62,477 nucleotides of DNA. Source: an uncultured Muribaculaceae bacterium. Its GTDB lineage: Bacteria > Bacteroidota > Bacteroidia > Bacteroidales > Muribaculaceae. Location: assembly GCA_947627615.1 (NCBI GenBank), contig CANQWS010000017.1:1-62477 (forward strand), in the 5' to 3' direction. The notes under the pieces were generated by a model. The model made no database searches. It was not told the origin of the DNA and saw only the letters and a list, made by a program, of their open reading frames with translations. Below are positions 1-8,412 of the stretch, one piece after another (position 1 is the first letter of the stretch; every line of letters starts with the position of its first letter). Position numbers and translations under genes: made by a program.

Positions 1-120
1 GGGACTTTTGCAAATTTAATCAACTGAAAATTAAATGTTTAACAGCATAATTTCAATTTTTGTCATCTACTAAAATCAGCCGTTCTCCTGACAACGATTC
101 CGGCTTCGGCCCAGAGAGCC

Positions 121-840
121 TTGTACGTACTCTCGCAGGGAACCGGAATAGGCCGTCAGAGTCTTATCCCGTTTGACTATGGCTCTCAGTTCGAGCCGGA
201 CCTCCTGCGGGCCACGTGGGACAATGACGAACACATTATTGCCGCCGGCTTCACATTCCACGGACTCCAGATTGCCACAGCCCGCCACGAATCATGGGGC
301 AACCAGAAATACAATATCTCTCAGGAATACCCCGCCGAATTCATGGCCGACATGAACCGCAAGGGTTACACAATCACCGAACTGGCTTCCGATGGCCTCA
401 ACTGGCTTGCCATAGCCACGGAGGTCTACCCCGCCCGGCCGCAGCTTTTCTTCTCATTCAACGACCCCGCGTCCGACGATGACCGCGCCCGCCTTGAACT
501 CCAGATAAAAGAACTTGCCGATGCCGGATATTTCATCACCGACGCCGTCTGTGCCGGCGACGTGTGGAGCATTGTGACCACCTACAACCCCGACATAGTG
601 GAGCAGATCTACTCCTTCCCGGTTGCGGCTCAGGACATCTCGGACTATTTCATGAAGAACCAGACATCGGGCTTCCGCGTGAGCGCTGCCGACTATGGTC
701 CCGGCCACTATTTCTGCGTGATGACCAAAACCAAATCCCGCCCTAAGGCTCAGGCCATTCTGCCCGGAGTGGAGAACCCCAACCAGGTCATGGACCAGTA
801 CTGGGGAATGAAATTCAGCATCACCCACATCGGACACTGA
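121..840 (+). CDS. Secreted DUF7477-like protein, 5' end unclear
   Basis: The translation has repeated blocks of the type YVLSQGTG and WLAIATEVY that resemble DUF7477 repeats of Bacteroidales secreted proteins; function is unknown. The first plausible codon is TTG at 121, but the frame stays open upstream to 43 and reads as a signal peptide ending ASAQ (LLKSAVLLTTIPASAQ). That stretch has no ATG. An ATG at 35 begins a hydrophobic peptide (MFNSIISIFVIY) in the next frame, which stops at 71-73. A single-frame slip between them would give a normal signal peptide. The gene is therefore either frameshifted in its signal sequence or uses a non-ATG start. The body looks intact to the TGA at 838-840. 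Confidence 0.6.
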   Translation: MYVLSQGTGIGRQSLIPFDYGSQFEPDLLRATWDNDEHIIAAGFTFHGLQIATARHESWGNQKYNISQEYPAEFMADMNRKGYTITELASDGLNWLAIATEVYPARPQLFFSFNDPASDDDRARLELQIKELADAGYFITDAVCAGDVWSIVTTYNPDIVEQIYSFPVAAQDISDYFMKNQTSGFRVSAADYGPGHYFCVMTKTKSRPKAQAILPGVENPNQVMDQYWGMKFSITHIGH

Positions 841-862
841 TCTATTTCAAGGCCATCTGAAA

Positions 863-879
863 TAATTTTGCTAATTTTG
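863..879 (+). promoter_or_regulatory. Two tandem -7 boxes upstream of guaA
   Basis: Two perfect copies of TAATTTTG (863-870 and 872-879) fit the Bacteroidetes -7 consensus TAnnTTTG. They lie 28-45 nt upstream of the guaA ATG. Which of the two is used cannot be decided by eye. Confidence 0.55.
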
Positions 880-907
880 CAACAGGAATAAACCACTTCA
901 ACTATAT

Positions 908-2428
908 ATGGAAAAAGTTATAATACTCGATTTCGGTTCGCAGACCACCCAGCTCATCGGCCGGCGTGTACGTGAACTGAACACTTATTGCGAGATTCTG
1001 CCTTACAATAAGATGCCGTTCGATGACCCTTCGGTCATAGGAGTGATTCTTTCGGGTTCACCCTTCTCCGTCTATGACAGCAAGGCTTTCCGCATGGAGC
1101 TTGACCGTCTCCGCGGCCGCTGGCCCGTTCTCGGAATCTGCTATGGCGCCCAGTTCATGGCCCGCACCTACGGTGGCTCCGTTGAGCCTGCCGATTCGCG
1201 CGAATACGGACGCACACTTCTCTCCGAAGTCAACGACGCCGACCCTCTGATGCGTTGCATAGCTCCGGGTGCACAGGTGTGGATGAGCCACGGCGACACC
1301 ATCACCTCTCTTCCCGAGGACTTCGACATCATCGCCTCTACCGACCAGGTTCCCATCGCAGCTTTCCGCGCACGCGACGAGAAAATGTGGGGCGTTCAGT
1401 TCCACCCCGAAGTCTACCACACCAAGTGCGGCACACAGTTGCTCCGCAACTTCGTGGTTGACATCTGCGGTTCCCGCCAGTCATGGAGCGCCGCATCGTT
1501 CATCGAATCAACAGTTAAGGACCTCAAGGAAAAGCTCGGCGATGACAAGGTGGTGCTCGGCCTGAGCGGCGGCGTGGATTCATCGGTGGCTGCCGTGCTG
1601 CTCAACAAAGCCATCGGCAAGAACCTCACATGCATATTCGTTGACCACGGCATGCTCCGCAAAAACGAGTTCGCTGACGTGATGCGCGATTACGAAGGCC
1701 TCGGCCTCAACGTGATAGGCGTTGATGCCTCGGCCAAATTCTTCGCCGATCTCAAAGGCGTGACCGAACCGGAAAAGAAACGCAAAATCATAGGACGCGA
1801 TTTCATCGAGGTCTTCGACGAGGAAGCCCACAAACTGACCGATGTGAAATGGCTCGGTCAGGGTACAATCTATCCTGACTGCATTGAATCGCTGTCAATC
1901 ACCGGAACCACTATCAAGAGCCACCATAATGTGGGCGGTCTCCCCGAAAAGATGAATCTCCGCCTCTGCGAACCCCTCCGCCTCCTGTTCAAGGACGAGG
2001 TGCGTGCCGTAGGTCGCGAGCTCGGCATGCCGGAGCGTCTTATTTCACGCCACCCCTTCCCCGGTCCCGGACTGGCCGTCCGAATCCTTGGCGACATCAC
2101 CCCCGAAAAAGTGGCGGTGCTTCAGGAAGCCGACCACATATTCATCCAGGGACTCCGTGACTGGAATCTCTACGACCAGGTATGGCAGGCCGGCGTGATC
2201 CTCCTGCCGGTACAGAGCGTAGGCGTTATGGGCGATGAACGCACCTACGAACGCGCCGTGGCCCTCAGAGCCGTGACCTCGACCGACGCCATGACAGCTG
2301 ACTGGGCCCGTCTGCCCTACGATTTCCTTGCAGAGGTTTCCAACAAAATCATCAACAAAGTCCGTGGCGTGAACCGCGTGACCTACGACATTTCCTCAAA
2401 ACCGCCGGCAACAATCGAGTGGGAATAA
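908..2428 (+). CDS. guaA: GMP synthase (glutamine-hydrolysing)
   Basis: Cytosolic enzyme that aminates XMP to GMP with glutamine and ATP, the last step of guanine nucleotide synthesis. The 506-residue product has the full-length two-part layout. The N-terminal class I glutamine amidotransferase carries the nucleophile in GICYGAQ (Cys78). The ATP pyrophosphatase domain has the P-loop GLSGGVDSS near residue 220, and the C-terminal dimerisation domain ends in the conserved KPPATIEWE. Start ATG 908 follows two tandem -7 boxes, and a strong hairpin follows the stop, so it looks monocistronic. Confidence 0.98.
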   Translation: MEKVIILDFGSQTTQLIGRRVRELNTYCEILPYNKMPFDDPSVIGVILSGSPFSVYDSKAFRMELDRLRGRWPVLGICYGAQFMARTYGGSVEPADSREYGRTLLSEVNDADPLMRCIAPGAQVWMSHGDTITSLPEDFDIIASTDQVPIAAFRARDEKMWGVQFHPEVYHTKCGTQLLRNFVVDICGSRQSWSAASFIESTVKDLKEKLGDDKVVLGLSGGVDSSVAAVLLNKAIGKNLTCIFVDHGMLRKNEFADVMRDYEGLGLNVIGVDASAKFFADLKGVTEPEKKRKIIGRDFIEVFDEEAHKLTDVKWLGQGTIYPDCIESLSITGTTIKSHHNVGGLPEKMNLRLCEPLRLLFKDEVRAVGRELGMPERLISRHPFPGPGLAVRILGDITPEKVAVLQEADHIFIQGLRDWNLYDQVWQAGVILLPVQSVGVMGDERTYERAVALRAVTSTDAMTADWARLPYDFLAEVSNKIINKVRGVNRVTYDISSKPPATIEWE

Positions 2429-2439
2429 CCGTCCCGCGG

Positions 2440-2506
2440 AAAAAGCGACCCCTTACCGATGGCGGCTGTCAGCGCTTACGAGCTGAACGGCCGTCATCGC
2501 TTTTTT
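2440..2506 (+). terminator. Rho-independent terminator after guaA
   Basis: AAAAAGCGA (2440-2448) pairs with TCGCTTTTTT (2497-2506), and an inner pairing of GATGGCGGC (2458-2466) with GCCGTCATC adds stem. It ends in six T. The outer A/T tracts make it able to work in both directions. Confidence 0.75.
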
Positions 2507-2540
2507 AGAGTAAGGGCATTGTCAATCAAAGAAAAAGACG

Positions 2541-2548
2541 TAAATTTG
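2541..2548 (+). promoter_or_regulatory. -7 box of the ileS operon
   Basis: TAAATTTG matches TAnnTTTG, directly after the guaA terminator. It predicts a leader of roughly 80 nt before the ileS ATG at 2633. Confidence 0.55.
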
Positions 2549-2632
2549 CACTTTGAAAAATCATAGGCTTTCCGGAGCCTGTGACTTTTCAGTCATCAAC
2601 AAGTAAATCAGCGCAAAACATCATTCAGTCAA

Positions 2633-5600
2633 ATGAAAAAGTTTAACGTCTACGATAAATTCAACCTTTCCGCGGTCAACAAGGATGTCCTTGCCGACTG
2701 GGAGAAACAGGGTCTCTTTGAGAAAAGTCTGACAGAACGCGAAGGGTGTCCTTCGTTCGTGTTTTTTGAAGGTCCTCCTTCGGCCAACGGCAAGCCGGGC
2801 ATTCACCATGTGATGGCCCGCACCATCAAGGATATTTTCTGCCGCTACAAGACCATGCGCGGCTTCCATGTGAAACGCCGCGCCGGATGGGACACCCACG
2901 GACTCCCGGTGGAACTTGGTGTGGAAAAGACTCTTGGAATAACCAAAGAGGACATCGGAAAGAAAATTTCCGTGGACGATTACAACGCCGCCTGCCGCCG
3001 CGAGGTGATGAAGTTTACCAAGGAGTGGGAATCCCTCACCTCCATGATGGGCTACTGGGTGGATATGGAGAACGCATATATCACCTACGACAACCGCTAC
3101 ATTGAATCCGTGTGGTGGTTGCTGCGCCAGATTTATGACAAGGGTCTGCTCTACAAGGGTTATACCATCCAGCCCTACTCACCTGCCGCCGGTACCGGCC
3201 TCAGCTCCCACGAGCTGAATCAGGAAGGCTGCTACCGCGATGTAAAGGACACCACATGCGTGGCCCAGTTCGAGCTGACCGACGCTCCCGAAGTCATGAA
3301 AGGCTGGGGCAAGGCCTGCATGCTCGCATGGACAACCACCCCGTGGACACTGCCCTCGAACACCGCTCTGGCCGTCGGTCCGGAGATACCCTACTGCGTT
3401 GTCCGCACCTACAACCCCTACAGCGGCAACAAAGTCACTGTGGTTGTGGCCGAGGCCCTTCTGGACTCGCTGTTCAACCCCAAAGCCAAGGACCTGGCTC
3501 TCGAGGACTATGAAAAAGGCAACAAGCTGATTCCCTATCAGGTGGTTGCCACCCTCAAAGGCTCGGAACTCACCGGACTTCAGTACAAACAGCTCATTCC
3601 GTGGGTCAACCCCGGCGAGGGTGCCTTCCGCGTGATACCCGCCGATTATGTGACCACCGACGACGGTACAGGCATTGTCCACATCGCCGGCACTTTCGGC
3701 GCCGACGACCTCCGTGTGTCAAAGCTCAACAATATCCCGCCCCTGCACCTGATTGACCGCGACGGCAACATCCGCCCCATGGTCGACCTCAAGGGCCGCT
3801 TCTACATGCTCGATGATCTCGACCCGAAATTTGTGGAGGAAATGGTCAATGTGGAGGCTTATACCCCCTGGCAGGGCAAATTCGTCAAAAACGCCTACGA
3901 CCCGGCGAAGACCGACAAGGACGAGACCCTCGATGTGGAAATCTGTATGTGGCTCAAACAGCATGACAGCGTGTTCAAAATCGAGAAACACGTCCACAGC
4001 TATCCCCACTGCTGGCGCACGGACAAGCCCGTGCTATACTACCCGCTCGACAGCTGGTTCATCCGCTCCACAGCCGTCCGCGAACGCCTGATGGACCTCA
4101 ACCGCTCAATCAAGTGGAAACCGCAGTCAACCGGCTCGGGCCGCTTCGGCAAATGGCTTGAGAACCTTCAGGACTGGAATCTCTCGCGCAGCCGCTACTG
4201 GGGCACACCGCTCCCGATATGGCGCACCGATGCCGGCGACGAAGAACTCTGCATCGATTCCGTGCAGACGCTCTATGACGAAATCGAAAAATCCGTGGCC
4301 GCCGGAGTCATGAAATCCAATCCGTTCAAGGACAAGGGATTCGTTCCGGGCGATTACTCAAAAACCAACTATGAGAAAATAGACCTCCACCGCCCCTACG
4401 TGGACGATATAGTGCTTGTCAGCGCAAGCGGCAAACCCATGCACCGCGAACTGGACCTCATTGACGTGTGGTTCGATTCCGGAGCCATGCCCTTCGCCCA
4501 GAACCACTATCCTTTCGAAAACAGGGAGGGTGTGGAGTCAGGCGAGCTCTTCCCGGCCGATTTCATAGCCGAGGGCGTTGACCAGACCCGCGGATGGTTC
4601 TTCACGCTCCATGCCATAGCCGGCATGGTCAAGGATTCGGTGGCCTACAAGGCCGTCATATCCAACGGACTTGTCCTTGACAAGAACGGCGACAAGATGT
4701 CCAAGCGCAAAGGCAACGCCGTGGATCCCTTCGGCGCCATAGAGGAATTCGGCTCCGACCCCCTGCGCTGGTACATGATATCCAACTCATCGCCCTGGGA
4801 CAACCTCAAGTTCGACCCCGCGGGTGTCCGTGAGGTAAGCCGCAAATTCTTCGCCACCCTCCACAACACCTACTCTTTCTTCGCCCTCTATGCCAATGTC
4901 GACGGATTCGATCCCGAGGCGCCTCAGGTACCCGTTGCCGACCGTCCCGAAATAGACCGCTGGATTCTTTCACTGCTCAACACTCTGATAAAATCCGTTG
5001 AGGAAGCCCTTGACGATTATGAGCCCACACGTGCGGCCCGCGCAATCAGCGACTTTGTCAATGACGACCTCTCCAACTGGTATGTGCGTCTCAACCGCAA
5101 ACGTTTCTGGGGTAAAGAGATGGACGCCGACAAGCTTGCCGCCTATCAGACTCTCTACAGCTGTCTGACAACCGTGGCCATGCTCATAGCCCCGATAGCT
5201 CCCTTCTATGCCGACCGTCTCTACACCGACCTTACCCGCAGCGACAAGTCCGTGCATCTGGCTCTTCTCCCCGTGCCTGACGCCGATGTCATAGACCCCG
5301 ACCTCGAACGCCGCATGCGCATAGCCCAGCGCGTCACCTCGATGGTGCTCTCGTTGCGCCGCAAAGCCGAAATCAAGGTGCGCCAGCCGCTGCAGCGCAT
5401 CATGATACCGGCCAACGACGACGCCATGCGCGCCGACCTGCTCTCGGTAGAGCCTCTGATACTTGCCGAGGTCAACGTCAAGGCGCTCGAACTCGTCACC
5501 TCCGAAGCCGGCGTTCTCGTCAAGAAAGTCAAGCCTGACTTCAAGAAACTCGGCCCGAAATTCGGCAAAGCCATGAAACAGGTCGCAGCCATGCTCCAGA

Positions 5601-6049
5601 CCCTTGACCAGAAACAGATAGCCCGTCTCGAAGCCGACGGCAACATCACGGTCAGCGTGTCAGGCAACGATGCGGTGATTGACCTCGCCGATGTGGAAAT
5701 CATTTCCGAGGACATACCCGGATGGCTCGTGGCCAACGAAGGCTCCCTCACCGTGGCTCTCGACATTGAAGTCACCCCCGGGCTTCGCCGCGAGGGCATA
5801 GCCAGAGAAATCGTGAACCGCATCCAGAACATCCGCAAGGACCGCGATTACAACATCACCGACAAAATATCGCTCACGTTCCAGGCCGGAACCGAAGCTG
5901 ACGACGCCATAAACGAATATCGGAACTACATATCCCGTCAGGTTCTTGCCGATGCCCTTGTGCTGGCCCCGATGGCTGACACTGCCGAAGGCGTGGAGAC
6001 CCTTGACATTGACGGACTGAACATTAAGGTCAATATAGCGTTATGCTGA
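2633..6049 (+). CDS. ileS: Isoleucyl-tRNA synthetase, type-2-like, with GIHH signature
   Basis: Class I synthetase that charges tRNA-Ile. At 1138 residues it is longer than the E. coli type. The HIGH signature is swapped: SANGKPGIHHVMAR gives G56-I57-H58-H59 (2798-2809) where HxGH is usual. The KMSKR loop is intact at residues 688-692. The CP1 editing domain is present (TTTPWTLPSN near residue 234; GTGIVH near 345), followed by the anticodon-binding helical region and a long C-terminal extension. GxHH enzymes are known among type-2 IleRS and are associated with extreme mupirocin resistance. First gene of a likely ileS-dksA-like-lspA operon. Confidence 0.97.
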   Translation: MKKFNVYDKFNLSAVNKDVLADWEKQGLFEKSLTEREGCPSFVFFEGPPSANGKPGIHHVMARTIKDIFCRYKTMRGFHVKRRAGWDTHGLPVELGVEKTLGITKEDIGKKISVDDYNAACRREVMKFTKEWESLTSMMGYWVDMENAYITYDNRYIESVWWLLRQIYDKGLLYKGYTIQPYSPAAGTGLSSHELNQEGCYRDVKDTTCVAQFELTDAPEVMKGWGKACMLAWTTTPWTLPSNTALAVGPEIPYCVVRTYNPYSGNKVTVVVAEALLDSLFNPKAKDLALEDYEKGNKLIPYQVVATLKGSELTGLQYKQLIPWVNPGEGAFRVIPADYVTTDDGTGIVHIAGTFGADDLRVSKLNNIPPLHLIDRDGNIRPMVDLKGRFYMLDDLDPKFVEEMVNVEAYTPWQGKFVKNAYDPAKTDKDETLDVEICMWLKQHDSVFKIEKHVHSYPHCWRTDKPVLYYPLDSWFIRSTAVRERLMDLNRSIKWKPQSTGSGRFGKWLENLQDWNLSRSRYWGTPLPIWRTDAGDEELCIDSVQTLYDEIEKSVAAGVMKSNPFKDKGFVPGDYSKTNYEKIDLHRPYVDDIVLVSASGKPMHRELDLIDVWFDSGAMPFAQNHYPFENREGVESGELFPADFIAEGVDQTRGWFFTLHAIAGMVKDSVAYKAVISNGLVLDKNGDKMSKRKGNAVDPFGAIEEFGSDPLRWYMISNSSPWDNLKFDPAGVREVSRKFFATLHNTYSFFALYANVDGFDPEAPQVPVADRPEIDRWILSLLNTLIKSVEEALDDYEPTRAARAISDFVNDDLSNWYVRLNRKRFWGKEMDADKLAAYQTLYSCLTTVAMLIAPIAPFYADRLYTDLTRSDKSVHLALLPVPDADVIDPDLERRMRIAQRVTSMVLSLRRKAEIKVRQPLQRIMIPANDDAMRADLLSVEPLILAEVNVKALELVTSEAGVLVKKVKPDFKKLGPKFGKAMKQVAAMLQTLDQKQIARLEADGNITVSVSGNDAVIDLADVEIISEDIPGWLVANEGSLTVALDIEVTPGLRREGIAREIVNRIQNIRKDRDYNITDKISLTFQAGTEADDAINEYRNYISRQVLADALVLAPMADTAEGVETLDIDGLNIKVNIALC

Positions 6050-6079
6050 AAAACGCATAAACCAGACATCATCAACATT

Positions 6080-6460
6080 ATGGCCGAAAAAAACCGATAT
6101 TCCGATCAGGAACTCCAGGAGTTCAAGGAGCTGATATTGCAGAAGCTTGAAAAAGCCCAGCGCGACTATGATCTCTATCGCGCCTATATCACCAACAGCG
6201 AAGGCAACGACACCGCCGACACTTCTCCCACATTCAAGGTGCTTGAAGAGGGAGCGGTGACCCTCGGCAAGGAGGAAGCCGGACGAATGGCAGAGCGCCA
6301 GATGAAATTCATAAACCATCTCAAGGCCGCACTCGTGCGCATTGAGAACAAAACCTACGGAGTGTGCCGTGTGACAGGCAAGCTAATCCCCAAGGAGCGT
6401 CTGCGCGCCGTGCCCCATGCCACCCTCGCCATCGAGGCCAAGCAGCAGACCGGCCGCTGA
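6080..6460 (+). CDS. TraR/DksA-family protein with a degenerate zinc finger
   Basis: A 126-residue protein with the DksA layout: a coiled-coil-like N-terminal half and a C-terminal finger region. DksA-type proteins bind in the secondary channel of RNA polymerase. The finger reads YGVCRVTGKLIPKERL and then LAIEAK, so only one of the four expected cysteines remains. I recall this cysteine-poor form as usual for Bacteroidetes, so it is probably not decay. It starts 30 nt after ileS and precedes lspA, consistent with co-transcription. Confidence 0.8.
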   Translation: MAEKNRYSDQELQEFKELILQKLEKAQRDYDLYRAYITNSEGNDTADTSPTFKVLEEGAVTLGKEEAGRMAERQMKFINHLKAALVRIENKTYGVCRVTGKLIPKERLRAVPHATLAIEAKQQTGR

Positions 6461-6513
6461 GCCTCCCGCAATGGCCACACCCTCCACTCCCACACTCACC
6501 ACTCAACTCGAGA

Positions 6514-7206
6514 ATGACTAAATCCACAGAAAGCCCGGCTTCAGCCAGCCATATCGCCCACCGGGGACTTCTCGGCGCGGCAATCATAATAGCCGTCATA
6601 ATCCTTGACCAGGTTCTGAAAATCTGGGTCAAGACCAATTTCTATCTCAACGAGGATGTGGAGATAACCTCCTGGTTCCACCTCCACTTCATCGAGAACA
6701 ACGGCATGGCGTTCGGCATGGAACTCGGCCCTAAACTTTTCCTGACCATATTCCGTCTGGTACTCGCAGCCGCCCTTATATGGGCCTTGTGGCGCATAAA
6801 GGACATGCCGCGTATCAAGACCGGATTCCTCGTGTGCCTGTCGCTGATCATAGCGGGGGCCATAGGCAACATAATCGACTGCGTGTTCTACGGCGTGATA
6901 TTCAACAATCCCATGCCCCCCGAGGTGGCACAACTTTTCCCGCCCGACGGAGGCTACGGCACATTGTTCCACGGCCGCGTCGTCGACATGCTCTATTTCC
7001 CGCTCTTCTCCTTCACGTGGCCCGACTGGATGCCCGGAGTGGCAGGTCAGGAATTCCTGTTCTTCCAGCCGGTATTCAACCTTGCCGATGCCGCCATTTC
7101 GTGCGGAATGATCGCGGCGCTCATATTCTATCCCAAGCAACTCACCATACCGTCGGCCGATGAGGATGACAAGGCCGGCACAGCTGACAATGACCAGAAG
7201 AAATAA
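6514..7206 (+). CDS. lspA: Lipoprotein signal peptidase II
   Basis: Inner-membrane aspartic protease that removes signal peptides from prolipoproteins after diacylglyceryl transfer. The 230-residue product has about four membrane segments. The catalytic aspartates are expected in RVVDMLYF and FNLADAAIS, both present, and the N-terminal DQVLKIWVK motif is typical. The start at ATG 6514 (MTKSTESP) is preferred over an upstream in-frame ATG whose extension is basic, proline-rich and overlaps the previous gene. An insertion between the two catalytic regions (PPEVAQLFPPDGG) is common in Bacteroidetes. Confidence 0.95.
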   Translation: MTKSTESPASASHIAHRGLLGAAIIIAVIILDQVLKIWVKTNFYLNEDVEITSWFHLHFIENNGMAFGMELGPKLFLTIFRLVLAAALIWALWRIKDMPRIKTGFLVCLSLIIAGAIGNIIDCVFYGVIFNNPMPPEVAQLFPPDGGYGTLFHGRVVDMLYFPLFSFTWPDWMPGVAGQEFLFFQPVFNLADAAISCGMIAALIFYPKQLTIPSADEDDKAGTADNDQKK

Positions 7207-8218
7207 CGGCATACTGACCGCGCTGCTTGCCATAGTGCTGCTCATGGCATCGGCAGCCTGTTCGAGGCGTCCCTCCGGGGTGATGTCGAAGGAGGACCTG
7301 GCCCAGCTGATGGCCGACATACACACCGGCGAAAGCGTGATTCAGGCCAACTCCCGCAAGTTTCCCGACGACTCCACCAAACGGGCCTTCCTGCAGTCCA
7401 TCTATGCCGCCCACGGCGTGACCCGCGAAGAAGTGGATTCGTCGCTCCGCTGGTACGGCTACAACATTGAGCGCTACATGGAAGTCTATGACCGCACCGT
7501 GGAGATTCTGAAGGACAGGCTTGAGAAAGCTCAGGATCTGGCCGGTTCGTCAGCTGACGGACTTATGGAAATCAACACCGCCATGTCTGGTGACTCCGTT
7601 GACGTCTGGCCGGGCATACGGTGGCGCCGTTTCTCCAAATCCATGCCCAACGACATGATCACATTCCTGCTTCAGTCCGACCAGTACTGGGAACGCGGCG
7701 ACGTCTACACCCTCAGGTCAAAGACTCTTGACAACCGCGGCCCTGTAACCTACACCATCACCGCCGAGTACGGCGACGGACGCATGGAATACGTAACCCG
7801 CACAATGAGCGGCGACGGATGGCATGACCTGCAGCTCGTTCTCGATTCGGCCCGTCAGGCCCAGAAAGTCTATGGCGTAATCAGCTACACCCCCGTCAAC
7901 GGAGAGGTAGCTTTCATCGACTCCATCTCACTGATGCGTACCCGATGGGGCGGACATTACCGCGACCAGCGCCAGAACGTGATAAAATTCGAGAACCGCA
8001 CCAACCGCAGCTCTTCCACTAAGTCAGGTTCCTCGTCCGCTCCTGTTGCTGACCGTCCCGCGGAGCCGCTGAAGATTGACAATTCCCGCCTTGTGAAATT
8101 CTCCGCGCCCGACCTGAAGGATGCCGCACCCGAAAAGGGAGGCAAACTGCAGGAAAAACCGGCCATGATTCCCAAGCCGCCAAAGGGCCCCGTACCTAAA
8201 CCAAGGCAAAGACCATGA
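7190..8218 (+). CDS. DUF4296 lipoprotein
   Basis: Starts at ATG 7190 inside the end of lspA (17-nt overlap). The 342-residue product begins with a lipoprotein signal ending LMASAACS, so it should be lipidated at Cys. The first domain (SKEDLAQLMADIHTGESV and following helices) matches DUF4296, a Bacteroidetes family of unknown function. The middle is beta-rich and the C-terminus is Pro/Lys-rich and probably disordered. Its stop overlaps the next start by ATGA, so it is probably translationally coupled. Confidence 0.85.
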   Translation: MTRRNNGILTALLAIVLLMASAACSRRPSGVMSKEDLAQLMADIHTGESVIQANSRKFPDDSTKRAFLQSIYAAHGVTREEVDSSLRWYGYNIERYMEVYDRTVEILKDRLEKAQDLAGSSADGLMEINTAMSGDSVDVWPGIRWRRFSKSMPNDMITFLLQSDQYWERGDVYTLRSKTLDNRGPVTYTITAEYGDGRMEYVTRTMSGDGWHDLQLVLDSARQAQKVYGVISYTPVNGEVAFIDSISLMRTRWGGHYRDQRQNVIKFENRTNRSSSTKSGSSSAPVADRPAEPLKIDNSRLVKFSAPDLKDAAPEKGGKLQEKPAMIPKPPKGPVPKPRQRP

Positions 8219-8412
8219 CCCGCATAGCAGCCCACAGAATATCGTTCGGCGGCCGGACCTACGCCATGAGCTACATCGAGCTTTCCGATGACGGAACCGT
8301 CAGTGTGCGTCCGCTGACCGGAGAGATTCATTCCACGCGCTTCATTTCCGGACACATTTCCGTCAGTCTCACCGCCCCGGGAACCCTTTCCTGGGAAAAA
8401 ATCGACCGATGA
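8215..8412 (+). CDS. Small conserved-looking protein of unknown function
   Basis: A 65-residue product (MTRIAAHRISFGG...) locked between two ATGA overlaps: its ATG overlaps the stop of the DUF4296 gene and its stop overlaps the U32 gene start. It has no signal peptide or membrane segment and looks like a small beta-rich domain. The coupling on both sides is the main support that it is a real gene. Confidence 0.65.
   Translation: MTRIAAHRISFGGRTYAMSYIELSDDGTVSVRPLTGEIHSTRFISGHISVSLTAPGTLSWEKIDR

Noticed and set aside
6080-6460. Loss of zinc cysteines in the DksA-like protein as pseudogenisation
   Set aside because: The frame is intact and I recall this cysteine-poor form as common in Bacteroidetes, so decay is unlikely.
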